This document shows, one piece after another, positions 22,161 to 28,904 of a DNA stretch of 34,362 bases. A program made the translations under genes and the position numbers. Origin of the DNA: ASMP01 sp035282925 (lineage in GTDB: Archaea > Nanobdellota > Nanobdellia > Pacearchaeales > GW2011-AR1). The stretch covers positions 1 through 34,362 of the forward strand of contig DATEUW010000031.1 in assembly GCA_035282925.1 (NCBI GenBank), in the 5' to 3' direction. The notes under the pieces are model-generated. The model was not told the origin of the DNA. It searched no databases and saw only the letters and a program-made list of their open reading frames with translations. How positions within the stretch are numbered: position 1 is the stretch's first letter; each line of letters starts with the position of its first letter.

Positions 22161-23681
22161 ATGGCTGAAAATATCAACAAAATCCTGGAATCCTTAAGCC
22201 CTAATGAAAGAAAGATTCTGCCGCATCTGGAAGAAGGCGATGTTCTCAAAATCTGCAAAAAATCCAACTTAGATAAGGTCTCTGTGATAAGGTCTCTTGA
22301 ATACCTAAAGAATAAAGGCCTGGTAAAAATATCCAGGAAGCAGAAAAAAATAATCGATGTCGGAGTCAACGGGGCATTGTACAGGAGGAAGGGGCTTCCA
22401 GAGAGGCGGTTGCTTGCCCTTTTGGAGGAAAGAAGAATTATAAAAATTGAAGAAGCAGAAAAGCAGGGCAAGCTTTCTAAAGAAGAGTTTAGAGCTTCTC
22501 TGGGGGTTTTGAAAGAAAAAGTATTCATAGAATTGAAAAATGGGAAAATATTTTTAAACGCAAGAAAAGAGGAAATTTCCAGGAAAAGCCCGGAGGAAAT
22601 CTTTCTCGAATCCCTCCCCATAGAATACGATTCTCTTGGAAGCGAACAGCAATCTGCGCTTGAATCCCTGAAAAACAGAAAAGGCATGGTGGATATAACA
22701 GATGAAAAAGTCATAGGCATAGAGCTGACCAATCTTGGAAGAGAGATAATGGCTGTGGGATTAAAGGGAAAGGATTTGATAGAACAGATAACCCCTGAAA
22801 TTTTGAAAAATGATTCTTTATGGCAAGGCAAAAGATTCAGAAGATATGACGTAAGCCTTCCCCTGTCAAAGATAAGCGGAGGAAAAAGGCACTTTGTTAA
22901 TCAGGCTGTGGATTATGCGAGAACCCTGTGGACCCAACTTGGATTCCAAGAAATGTCGGGAAACCTCGTTGTTTCGAGCTTCTGGAATTTCGATTCCCTG
23001 TTCACTGCACAAGACCATCCGGTGAGGGAAATGCAGGATACTTTTTTTATTGACAAGAAGGAAGATCTTCCTGAAAAAAAACTTATCAAAGCAGTAAGGG
23101 ATAGCCATGAAAAAGGTGTTTCTGGCAGCACAGGATGGAATTACAAATGGGATGAAGAGGAAGCGAAAAAACTTGTTTTGCGAACGCATACGACATGCCT
23201 TTCTTCCCAGACACTTGCAGCCTTGGATTCCAAAGAACTTCCTGCAAAATTCTTCGCTATAGGAAAATGCTTCAGAAACGAAACCGTTGATTGGAGCCAT
23301 GGCTTCGAATTCAACCAGACAGAGGGAATCGTTGCAGACAGAAATGTAAATTTCAGGCATTTGCTGGGATACTTGAAGGTATTTTTCGCAAAAATGGGAT
23401 TTGAGAAAGTTCGTTTCCGACCTGGGTATTTTCCATATACAGAGCCGAGCGTGGAGATAGATTTCTGGCATCCTGGGAAAAAAGTTTGGCTTGAGTTGGG
23501 CGGAGCTGGAATTTTCAGGCCAGAGGTCGTTGTTCCTCTTTTGGGAGAGAATATTCCTGTGCTTGCATGGGGCCCTGGCTTTGACAGGATAATCATGGAT
23601 TACTACGATATCAAAGACCTTCGTGAATTATACAAAAATGACCTCGATCAGTTAAGAAAAATGAGGTTTTGGGTGAAATAA
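22161..23681 (+). CDS. pheS: Phenylalanyl-tRNA synthetase alpha subunit
   Basis: 506 residues. The catalytic subunit of the alpha2-beta2 enzyme that charges tRNA-Phe. The first 210 residues hold winged-helix domains that grip tRNA in archaeal/eukaryotic PheRS (ISRKQKKIIDVGVNGALYRR region). The class II core follows: SFWNFDSLFTAQDHPVREMQ, motif 2 as FAIGKCFRNETVDWSHGFEF, a Phe-pocket segment around YFPYTEPSVEIDFWHPG, and motif 3 as AWGPGFDRIIM. It starts 3 bp after rnp3 and ends 4 bp before pheT, so the three are one operon. Confidence 0.97.
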   Translation: MAENINKILESLSPNERKILPHLEEGDVLKICKKSNLDKVSVIRSLEYLKNKGLVKISRKQKKIIDVGVNGALYRRKGLPERRLLALLEERRIIKIEEAEKQGKLSKEEFRASLGVLKEKVFIELKNGKIFLNARKEEISRKSPEEIFLESLPIEYDSLGSEQQSALESLKNRKGMVDITDEKVIGIELTNLGREIMAVGLKGKDLIEQITPEILKNDSLWQGKRFRRYDVSLPLSKISGGKRHFVNQAVDYARTLWTQLGFQEMSGNLVVSSFWNFDSLFTAQDHPVREMQDTFFIDKKEDLPEKKLIKAVRDSHEKGVSGSTGWNYKWDEEEAKKLVLRTHTTCLSSQTLAALDSKELPAKFFAIGKCFRNETVDWSHGFEFNQTEGIVADRNVNFRHLLGYLKVFFAKMGFEKVRFRPGYFPYTEPSVEIDFWHPGKKVWLELGGAGIFRPEVVVPLLGENIPVLAWGPGFDRIIMDYYDIKDLRELYKNDLDQLRKMRFWVK

Positions 23682-23685
23682 CAAA

Positions 23686-25341
23686 ATGACAATCGTAACC
23701 TTCAGCAAAAAACAGTTTGAAAAAGACATTGGAATTTTCGACGAGAAAATGAAGGACAGGATTTTCATGTTCGGGACTCCAATCGAAAGAGAGGAGAAAG
23801 ACGGGATAAGCATAGAAGTTTTTCCAAACAGGCCAGATTTGCTTTCATATCACGGATTCAAAAGGTCTTTCCTGGCTTTCCTTGGGAAAAAAACAGGCCT
23901 CGTGAATTATAAGGTAAACCCACCAGAGAAAAATTACGAGGTTATCGTGGATTCCTCTGTCAAAGACATAAGGCCATACACTGCATGCGCGATTGTAAAA
24001 GGATTGCAGCTCGATGATGAAAAGATAAAGGAAATAATTAACATACAGGAAAAGCTGCATATAACAATAGGAAGAAAGAGAAAAAGGGCTGCGATAGGAA
24101 TCTATCCTCTGGAAAAGATAGAACTGCCGATAACTTTCAAGGCAATGGAGCCTGACAAGATAAGATTCATTCCATTAGAGATGGATAAAGAGCTCTCTGG
24201 ACTTGAAATTTTGCAAAGGCATCCTGCAGGAAAAGAGCATTCCCATCTTCTTGCAGGAAAGATTAAATTTCCGATTTTCACAGACTCCAAGGAGCAGATT
24301 CTGAGCATGCCTCCTGTGATTAATTCCAAGCTTACAGGAAAAATAACCAAGGAAACCAGAGACGTGTTTATCGAATGCTCGGGCTTTGACCCCGGGATTT
24401 TGAAAACATGCCTGAATATAATCGTGACCTGCCTTGCAGAGATGGGTGGGAAAATTTATCAGATGTATCTTAGATATGGATATCTGGGTTACCTGAAAAA
24501 GGAAAAAACCCCTGACTTGACGCCGAGAAAGATGAAGCTCTCTCTTGAAAATGCCAACAGGCTTTTAGGTTTGGATTTAAATGAAAAACAGCTCAAATTG
24601 CTTCTCGAGAAAATGGGTTACAATTACAAAAAGAAAACTGCCGAGATTCCTGCCTGGAGGGCAGACATCTTGCATGAAGTTGATCTGATAGAGGACATAG
24701 CAATTGCGCATGGCTATGAAAATTTCGTTCCAGAAATCCCAGAGATATCCACCATAGGATCAGAGGATTCAAGGGAAAAAATAAAGAGGAGCATGGCCTG
24801 GATTTTATCAGGGCTTGGTTTTTTAGAGGTTTCAAGCTATCACCTGAACAAAAAGGATCAGGCAGAAGGTATAAATTCCGGGGAAAAGGGGAACGTCATA
24901 GAAGTTGAAGGATCAAAGACAGAATATTCTGTTTTAAGAAGAGATCTGAGCCATTCGCTGCTCAGGATTTTTTCAGAAAATGTTGATTCGGAGTATCCGC
25001 AGAAAATATTCGAAATAGGAAGAGTTTTCCGGCTTGTTTCCGAGAAAGTGATTGAAAAAGAAATGCTGGCTTTGGCTTTATCGCCAGGAAATTTTACAGA
25101 AGCCAGACAGGCAATTGAATACTTGTTCAGGATGCTGGCCCTGGAAGCTTCATTCAGCGAGCCAAAAAATCCCCCGCAGTGGTTCATAGAAGGAAGAACC
25201 GCGGAGATTTCTCTGAATGGAAAAAGTCTCGGATTCGTTGGAGAAGCACATCCAAAAGCCCTGAAGAACTGGAAAATAAAAATGCCAGTGGCCCTTTTTG
25301 AGATAGAGATTGAGAATGTTTTAAAAGAGCTGGTAAAATAA
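23686..25341 (+). CDS. pheT: Phenylalanyl-tRNA synthetase beta subunit
   Basis: 551 residues, the usual length for archaeal PheT. It contains the B1 N-terminal region (FPNRPDLLSYHGFKR), the B3/B4 editing-like domain (about 90-270), the B5 DNA-binding-like fold (about 285-360, TPRKMKLSLENANRLLGLDL) and a C-terminal class II-like core that has lost catalysis (YPQKIFEIGRVFRL, then FVGEAHPKAL). The beta subunit removes tyrosine mischarged on tRNA-Phe and supports the alpha active site. It is the last gene of the rnp3-pheS-pheT operon. Confidence 0.96.
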   Translation: MTIVTFSKKQFEKDIGIFDEKMKDRIFMFGTPIEREEKDGISIEVFPNRPDLLSYHGFKRSFLAFLGKKTGLVNYKVNPPEKNYEVIVDSSVKDIRPYTACAIVKGLQLDDEKIKEIINIQEKLHITIGRKRKRAAIGIYPLEKIELPITFKAMEPDKIRFIPLEMDKELSGLEILQRHPAGKEHSHLLAGKIKFPIFTDSKEQILSMPPVINSKLTGKITKETRDVFIECSGFDPGILKTCLNIIVTCLAEMGGKIYQMYLRYGYLGYLKKEKTPDLTPRKMKLSLENANRLLGLDLNEKQLKLLLEKMGYNYKKKTAEIPAWRADILHEVDLIEDIAIAHGYENFVPEIPEISTIGSEDSREKIKRSMAWILSGLGFLEVSSYHLNKKDQAEGINSGEKGNVIEVEGSKTEYSVLRRDLSHSLLRIFSENVDSEYPQKIFEIGRVFRLVSEKVIEKEMLALALSPGNFTEARQAIEYLFRMLALEASFSEPKNPPQWFIEGRTAEISLNGKSLGFVGEAHPKALKNWKIKMPVALFEIEIENVLKELVK

Positions 25342-25414
25342 TTTCTAATAAATAAAGCCTATAAATTAATTGTTTTATGTACTATTAAAATTATGAATTA
25401 TGCCTATGCTAATC

Positions 25415-25903
25415 TTAACCAAAATACCCTCTGCTGTTTTCCTCTGTCTTTGTCCCGCCTCTTTTTTCGACTTCTGAAAAAATTTGTGAAAGTTCTTTTT
25501 TTATTTCCTGCCAAATTTTATAGGATTCCTTGATAAATTCCGCTTCTTTTGATTCATTGAAATCAAGGTCAAGCCTTATGATTTTTATCTCCTCTTTCAT
25601 AAGTTTTTTATAAACTTCTGAGATATTTTTCTTTTCCTCTGGATTCAGGGTTTTTATAATACTGAAGATAAACATCGGGACATTTACAGGATTCAATATT
25701 CCTTCAAGAAGCCTCATGTAGTTGGAAAATTTTTCCCACATCCATCTTCTTATTTCTACAGGCAGAAGTTCTGTATCATTTTCTGCAATTTTCTCTATAT
25801 GGAAATCCTCATTCATCTCCTTAAAGCTCGGGAGATTATATTTTCTCTGAAGTTTTTCATATTCTTTCTTTAGTTGCTCAAGCCCTATTCCTGATTTTCC
25901 CAT
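25415..25903 (-). CDS. Uncharacterised all-helical protein
   Basis: 162 residues, highly charged (Glu/Lys-rich), with long helices and no membrane segment or signal peptide. Distinctive segments are NLPSFKEMNEDFHIEKIAEN and PVEIRRWMWEKFSNYMRLLE, which I associate with a conserved DPANN family of unknown function, though I cannot name it. It has a TATA element 26 nt before the ATG (25924-25934) and stands alone. Confidence 0.7.
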   Translation of the reverse strand: MGKSGIGLEQLKKEYEKLQRKYNLPSFKEMNEDFHIEKIAENDTELLPVEIRRWMWEKFSNYMRLLEGILNPVNVPMFIFSIIKTLNPEEKKNISEVYKKLMKEEIKIIRLDLDFNESKEAEFIKESYKIWQEIKKELSQIFSEVEKRGGTKTEENSRGYFG

Positions 25904-25923
25904 GTTTTATTGTAAAGATTTTT

Positions 25924-25934
25924 GTTTTATAAAC
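25924..25934 (-). promoter_or_regulatory. TATA element for the gene at 25903
   Basis: Plus-strand GTTTTATAAAC, centred 26 nt from the ATG. It lies only 10 bp from the tRNA-Thr 3' end (25944), so tRNA termination and this promoter share very little space. Confidence 0.6.
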
Positions 25935-25943
25935 TTAAGCGAA

Positions 25944-26017
25944 AGCCACAGGGGAGAATCGAACTCCCGACCTCAACATTACCAATGTTGCGTTCTTGCC
26001 GACTGAACTACTGTGGC
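25944..26017 (-). tRNA. tRNA-Thr (anticodon GGU)
   Basis: Minus strand: acceptor GCCACAG (26017-26011) pairs with CTGTGGC (25951-25945), discriminator U at 25944. The anticodon stem-loop is CAACA-TTGGTAA-TGTTG, anticodon GGT, without intron; T arm GGGAG-TTCGATT-CTCCC. The 5' ten bases overlap the end of the LAGLIDADG endonuclease gene, so the tRNA promoter must lie inside that gene's 3' end, or the tRNA is processed from a longer transcript. Confidence 0.95.
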
Positions 26018-26643
26018 GAGTTTGTTTTAATGAAACTAATTTTATCAACTTGTTTAATGGGGAATGTTTTTAATACTTTCCACATATTTCTCTTTCCAAC
26101 ATATATCTGATGATAAGTATGATCTTTATATTTCCATGGGCAAGAATGAAAAGGAATATTGTGCTTTTTGAGCATATCAATACAGAATAATGCGAGATGT
26201 TTACTTGCAGTACATAAACCAAAACCACTACCTTTCTTACCACCATCAGTATCAAAAAGTCCAGCCAAAAAGTGAATATGATATTTATTAGGCATTTTAG
26301 GAACAGTTGCAATTCTAGCTTTTCTTCCTACTGTAAACCCTCTTTTTTGGAAAAACTCATAAATCTCTTTTGATTCTATCCTTGAAATATAAAGTTTGCT
26401 ACCATTTCTTATTTTAGTTTCTATCCATGGGTTTAGACCAAATAAAGAATTAAAAAGTGGATCATAAACTGTATCGATAAATTTTTTAGATTCAGAAATA
26501 AAATATATGTGATATCTTTTTTGAAATTTACCGTTGGGTCTTTTAGATTTAGTCTTAGGCAGTGAACCGTCCCCAATCAATAAACCAAAAATGTATGCAA
26601 GATTACTGTTCCATCTTTTAGGTAAAATTGGTTTATATTTCAT
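26008..26643 (-). CDS. LAGLIDADG homing endonuclease
   Basis: 211 residues with two LAGLIDADG helices: YIFGLLIGDGSL (about 17-28, catalytic Asp in GDG) and FLAGLFDTDGGK (about 128-139). It is therefore a single-chain two-domain endonuclease that makes a specific double-strand break. It is free-standing, not inside an intron or intein that I can see. Its last codons read TCG CCA CAG TAG, and these bases are the first ten of tRNA-Thr, so the tRNA acceptor stem provides the stop codon. A TATA element at 26660-26672 (24 nt before the ATG) suggests its own promoter. It is slightly more A/T-rich than its neighbours, as expected of a mobile gene. Confidence 0.88.
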   Translation of the reverse strand: MKYKPILPKRWNSNLAYIFGLLIGDGSLPKTKSKRPNGKFQKRYHIYFISESKKFIDTVYDPLFNSLFGLNPWIETKIRNGSKLYISRIESKEIYEFFQKRGFTVGRKARIATVPKMPNKYHIHFLAGLFDTDGGKKGSGFGLCTASKHLALFCIDMLKKHNIPFHSCPWKYKDHTYHQIYVGKRNMWKVLKTFPIKQVDKISFIKTNSPQ

Positions 26644-26659
26644 ACCACTATAGCGCTTA

Positions 26660-26672
26660 CATATTTAAAAAT
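26660..26672 (-). promoter_or_regulatory. TATA element for the LAGLIDADG gene
   Basis: Plus-strand CATATTTAAAAAT, centred about 24 nt from the ATG at 26643. Confidence 0.55.
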
Positions 26673-26709
26673 TTTTCTAAAGAAACATTAATTTATAATA
26701 ATTTAACAA

Positions 26710-26964
26710 CTATTTCTTTCCTGACCTAAGAATCAGGAAAACTATAAGCACTATGAGGAGCGCCAGGGACAAAAATCCGAAGATGATAGAGAGCAACTGG
26801 AAAAGATTCAGGAAAAGAGGGCTGGAAGAGAGGATGTACAGCAGGAATGATACCAGAAACAACACTAAAAAGATGATAAAACTTCTCCATGAAATGCTTA
26901 TTCTGTTTTTTAAGTAGGAAATTCTCTGGGGTCCTCCTGTCATCACTCTTGTTTTTTTAGCCAT
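26710..26964 (-). CDS. Small two-helix membrane protein
   Basis: 84 residues: a basic N-terminal tail (MAKKTRVMTGGPQRISYLKN) and two membrane helices (about 27-47 and 55-78, the second LLSIIFGFLSLALLIVLIVF), ending RSGKK. With both ends basic, the positive-inside rule puts both in the cytoplasm. No motif suggests a function. It has its own TATA element at 26985-26997. Confidence 0.7.
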   Translation of the reverse strand: MAKKTRVMTGGPQRISYLKNRISISWRSFIIFLVLFLVSFLLYILSSSPLFLNLFQLLSIIFGFLSLALLIVLIVFLILRSGKK

Positions 26965-26984
26965 ATTCTATCATGGGCATTTTG

Positions 26985-26997
26985 GTTTATAAATATT
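26985..26997 (-). promoter_or_regulatory. TATA element for the gene at 26964
   Basis: Plus-strand GTTTATAAATATT, centred 26 nt from the ATG; it is immediately adjacent to the end of the next gene upstream (27000). Confidence 0.6.
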
Positions 26998-26999
26998 GC

Positions 27000-27200
27000 T
27001 CAGGAAGTAGGGAGCCATTTGAGTTTTACAGCATACCCTGTCACATCTACAATCTTTCCCATTATGTCTGTTATCCATCCGGAATAGGTATTAAAAAAAA
27101 TTTCCCGTTCCTGCGAAACAAGGAGGTGAAGGTTCTGGTTGCTTATTATGAACAATGCTCCAAGAACCAGGAGTTTGACTATGAGTATCTGAATTTTCAT
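27000..27200 (-). CDS. Small membrane-associated protein, second of a pair
   Basis: 66 residues. A hydrophobic N-terminal helix (IQILIVKLLVLGALFIIS, 3-20) is followed by about 45 residues with an amphipathic pattern (FFNTYSGWITDIMGKIVDVT) and the ending YAVKLKWLPTS. Its ATG is 3 bp after the stop of the gene at 27204-27491, so the two are one transcript. The opposite-strand frame over this region has no homologous-looking features. I believe such pairs recur in DPANN genomes next to one another, but the function is unknown. Confidence 0.65.
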   Translation of the reverse strand: MKIQILIVKLLVLGALFIISNQNLHLLVSQEREIFFNTYSGWITDIMGKIVDVTGYAVKLKWLPTS

Positions 27201-27203
27201 TTT

Positions 27204-27491
27204 TCAACCAGTGGAATTTCCCGAATCCAGGCGGCCTATCACATTTCCTGTAGTTTCAAAAACCTTAACTGCAAATCCTTTAATCGTCAAAAAATAGCTT
27301 TTCAGAGATGAGGAAGCTTGCCCCAGGTCTGAAAAATCCAAACGTCCGCTGGCAATGACAAAGATGAATAACAAGAACAAGACCCCGAAAAGTATGAAAA
27401 AGAAGGCAATTTTTGTTCTCATGTTATTCCATTTGAATCCCAGATAAACAAGGGCAAGGGCAGCTATCCCAAGAATCAAGAGTATATTCAT
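27204..27491 (-). CDS. Small membrane protein, first of a pair
   Basis: 95 residues. Two membrane helices (about 2-18, NILLILGIAALALVYLGF, and 27-46, KIAFFFILFGVLFLLFIFVI), then about 48 residues on one side with a helical pattern (SLKSYFLTIKGFAVKVFETT). A TATA element at 27511-27523 fits a leaderless start. It is co-transcribed with the gene at 27000-27200, suggesting a two-subunit membrane complex. Confidence 0.65.
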   Translation of the reverse strand: MNILLILGIAALALVYLGFKWNNMRTKIAFFFILFGVLFLLFIFVIASGRLDFSDLGQASSSLKSYFLTIKGFAVKVFETTGNVIGRLDSGNSTG

Positions 27492-27510
27492 CCAGGGTGG
27501 AAGATGCTCG

Positions 27511-27523
27511 CATATAAAAATTT
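27511..27523 (-). promoter_or_regulatory. TATA element for the small membrane pair
   Basis: Plus-strand CATATAAAAATTT, centred about 25 nt from the ATG at 27491. Confidence 0.5.
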
Positions 27524-27530
27524 TTCTAAT

Positions 27531-27989
27531 CTAAAATAAGGTGTAGAGTATGGTGGCGAGGAGGACAATATCTATGAGTACAAAGGTGTAAAAAACAGCT
27601 TTGTCTATTTTTCCTCCTGTGGTTACAACTCCCTTGGAAACAGCCTTGAGGGGCCAGAACGGTTTTATTCCTTGTGGAGTGAAACTGTCTGCAAAAAGAT
27701 GAAAGCTATACCCTAAGAAAAAAGGTAAAGCGAGAACAGGCAAAAAAAAGGCTATCAGAAGCGAAAGGGCGATGCACATCGTATAGCTGTGAATTATTCC
27801 CCTGTGGGAAGCAGTCCACTGAACTGGCCTAAACAAAGCCCTTTTCCCTATGTAAGAAAATCTTGAATCTATGTCAGGAAAAAAGCTGGAAATCAGCACG
27901 ACAGGAATAAATATCAGTGGCTTGTTTACATAGTCTGAGAAATAGAGTGCGATAGCCAGCCCTATTGCGAGATGCGTTTTCCATATCAT
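27531..27989 (-). CDS. YdjM/DUF457-family membrane metal-dependent hydrolase-like protein
   Basis: 152 residues with four hydrophobic segments. The family pattern of conserved polar residues is present: THLAIG near residue 5-10, FFPDID (about 38-43), SHRGIIHSY (about 60-68), GYSFHLFADSFTPQGIKPFW (about 93-112). These His and Asp residues would bind metal at the membrane. The family includes E. coli YdjM, which is often called a metal-dependent hydrolase though its substrate is unproven; a lipid is commonly suspected. The length is typical of the short form. Its TATA element is at 28010-28020. Confidence 0.85.
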   Translation of the reverse strand: MIWKTHLAIGLAIALYFSDYVNKPLIFIPVVLISSFFPDIDSRFSYIGKRALFRPVQWTASHRGIIHSYTMCIALSLLIAFFLPVLALPFFLGYSFHLFADSFTPQGIKPFWPLKAVSKGVVTTGGKIDKAVFYTFVLIDIVLLATILYTLF

Positions 27990-28009
27990 GTCATTTAATG
28001 GAAGATTGG

Positions 28010-28020
28010 AAATATAAACC
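28010..28020 (-). promoter_or_regulatory. TATA element for the YdjM-like gene
   Basis: Plus-strand AAATATAAACC, centred 26 nt from the ATG at 27989. Confidence 0.5.
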
Positions 28021-28027
28021 TAACTAA

Positions 28028-28040
28028 CATTTAAAAATAA
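28028..28040 (+). promoter_or_regulatory. TATA element for tRNA-Gln
   Basis: CATTTAAAAATAA, centred about 27 nt before the tRNA's first base. Confidence 0.55.
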
Positions 28041-28060
28041 GTGCAATTAAGAAATTGCAT

Positions 28061-28133
28061 AGCCCCATAGTACAGCGGTCAAGTATATCGGCCTCTGAAG
28101 CCGGTGACCCAGGTTCGAATCCTGGTGGGGCTA
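28061..28133 (+). tRNA. tRNA-Gln (anticodon CUG)
   Basis: Acceptor AGCCCCA (28061-28067) pairs with TGGGGCT (28126-28132); discriminator A at 28133. The anticodon stem-loop is TCGGC-CTCTGAA-GCCGG with CTG as the anticodon; T arm CCAGG-TTCGAAT-CCTGG. No intron. Confidence 0.93.
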
Positions 28134-28163
28134 TTTCTCAATCAAAAAAATTGGTTATAAGAA

Positions 28164-28322
28164 TTATAATTTTATCCTGTAATCCTCTGCTGTTTTTGGA
28201 TTTTTATCGTGCTGGTCCATCTTGCCTTTGGCAAGGCAGTCATAGCAAACATGAACTGTTCCGTCTTTATCCCTGACTCTTCTTGTTCCCTTGCATTTCT
28301 TGCATTCGTCTTCACTTTCCAT
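28164..28322 (-). CDS. 52-residue Cys4 zinc-ribbon-like protein
   Basis: Reading the minus strand from the ATG at 28322 to the TAA at 28164 gives 52 residues. Four Cys are arranged as CKKC (7-10) and CYDC (26-29), which is a classic C-x2-C...C-x2-C zinc knuckle with a basic loop (KGTRRVRDKDG) between the pairs. The tail KGKMDQHDKNP is charged. A TATA element at 28341-28351 lies 25 nt from the ATG, which supports expression. Small zinc ribbons like this often bind RNA, DNA or ribosomal proteins, but nothing here shows which. Confidence 0.75.
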   Translation of the reverse strand: MESEDECKKCKGTRRVRDKDGTVHVCYDCLAKGKMDQHDKNPKTAEDYRIKL

Positions 28323-28340
28323 TAATTTCAGAGCAAACGT

Positions 28341-28351
28341 AGATATTTAAG
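28341..28351 (-). promoter_or_regulatory. TATA element for the Cys4 gene
   Basis: Plus-strand AGATATTTAAG, centred about 25 nt from the ATG at 28322. Confidence 0.5.
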
Positions 28352-28377
28352 CATTATTAAGATATGAAATAATCACT

Positions 28378-28390
28378 AAATTTAAATATC
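28378..28390 (+). promoter_or_regulatory. TATA element for the gene at 28410
   Basis: AAATTTAAATATC, centred 26 nt before the ATG. Confidence 0.6.
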
Positions 28391-28409
28391 CATTACTCTT
28401 AGGTAAATC

Positions 28410-28664
28410 ATGGCGGATGAAAAAGAAATAGGAAGGATTTCAGGCTATTTTAGCCATGTCGGGGTTGCTGCTATAAAGCTTTCCTCTGGGTTGAAAGTCG
28501 GAGACAAGGTACATGTAAAGGGCCACACGACTGACTTCGAGGTCAAGATAGGAAGCATGCAGATAGAAAAAAGCTCTGTTAAGGCGGCAAAGAAAGGCGA
28601 CCACATAGGCATAAAAGTTCCTGACAAAGTAAGGCCCAACGACAGGGTTTTGCTTGTGAAGTAA
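28410..28664 (+). CDS. EF-Tu domain 2-like beta-barrel protein
   Basis: 84 residues forming one beta barrel of the kind found as domain 2 of translation GTPases: IGRISGYFSHVGVAAIKLSS, then GLKVGDKVHVKG, FEVKIGSMQIEK, and KGDHIGIKVPDKVRPNDRVL. There is no GTPase domain, so it stands alone. Such stand-alone barrels are found across archaea and are usually annotated translation elongation factor-like; a role at the ribosome or with RNA is plausible but not shown. It is monocistronic, with its own TATA element. Confidence 0.85.
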   Translation: MADEKEIGRISGYFSHVGVAAIKLSSGLKVGDKVHVKGHTTDFEVKIGSMQIEKSSVKAAKKGDHIGIKVPDKVRPNDRVLLVK

Positions 28665-28720
28665 GATTTATATTTTTAAATAGTCTAAGAAGACAAAACT
28701 GATTAATTTTAAAAGCTCAA

Positions 28721-28731
28721 AATTTAAATAT
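28721..28731 (+). promoter_or_regulatory. TATA element for tRNA-Glu(CUC) and nth
   Basis: AATTTAAATAT, about 37 nt before the tRNA. No second TATA-like sequence lies between the tRNA and nth, so nth probably shares this promoter. Confidence 0.5.
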
Positions 28732-28762
28732 ACTCTGGCTCCTTCTCATTAAAAATATCAAA

Positions 28763-28896
28763 GCCCCGATAGTTCAGAGGCCAAGAATGCAGCCCTCTCA
28801 AATGGCAGCTTGCTGACGTTTGTCTCAAATGGCAACGTTAGTTGACGTTTGTCTTAGAGCACGGCTGTGACCCGAGTTCGAATCTCGGTCGGGGCG
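28763..28896 (+). tRNA. tRNA-Glu (anticodon CUC) with intron
   Basis: Acceptor GCCCCGA (28763-28769) pairs with TCGGGGC (28889-28895), discriminator G at 28896. The anticodon stem is CAGCC (28790-28794)/GGCTG (28863-28867), and the loop bases are CTCTCA then, after the intron, C; the anticodon is CTC (28797-28799). The BHB has CTCT (28795-28798) paired with AGAG (28856-28859) and 3-nt bulges CAA and CAC, placing the intron at 37/38. The inner helix is imperfect (one T-T mismatch). Apart from the anticodon arm the exons are identical to tRNA-Glu(UUC). Confidence 0.88.
28801..28861 (+). other. tRNA-Glu(CUC) intron (61 nt) with internal tandem duplication
   Basis: The block TCTCAAATGGCA occurs at 28796-28807, spanning the anticodon loop and intron start, and again at 28823-28834. 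TGACGTTTGTCT occurs at 28814-28825 and 28843-28854. So the intron consists of two units of 27-29 nt, and the first begins in exon bases 33-37. Each unit can form its own hairpin (CAGC...GCTG in the first, AACG...CGTT in the second). Confidence 0.7.
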
Positions 28897-28904
28897 TTTT
28901 GCAA

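Noticed and set aside
26973..27311. 112-codon plus-strand frame
   Set aside because: It overlaps two tightly spaced minus-strand membrane-protein genes that share a promoter and hydrophobic helices; the plus frame has no recognisable feature.
28842..28904. Upstream start for endonuclease III
   Set aside because: These codons lie within the tRNA-Glu intron and 3' exon; the conserved protein begins at 28905.
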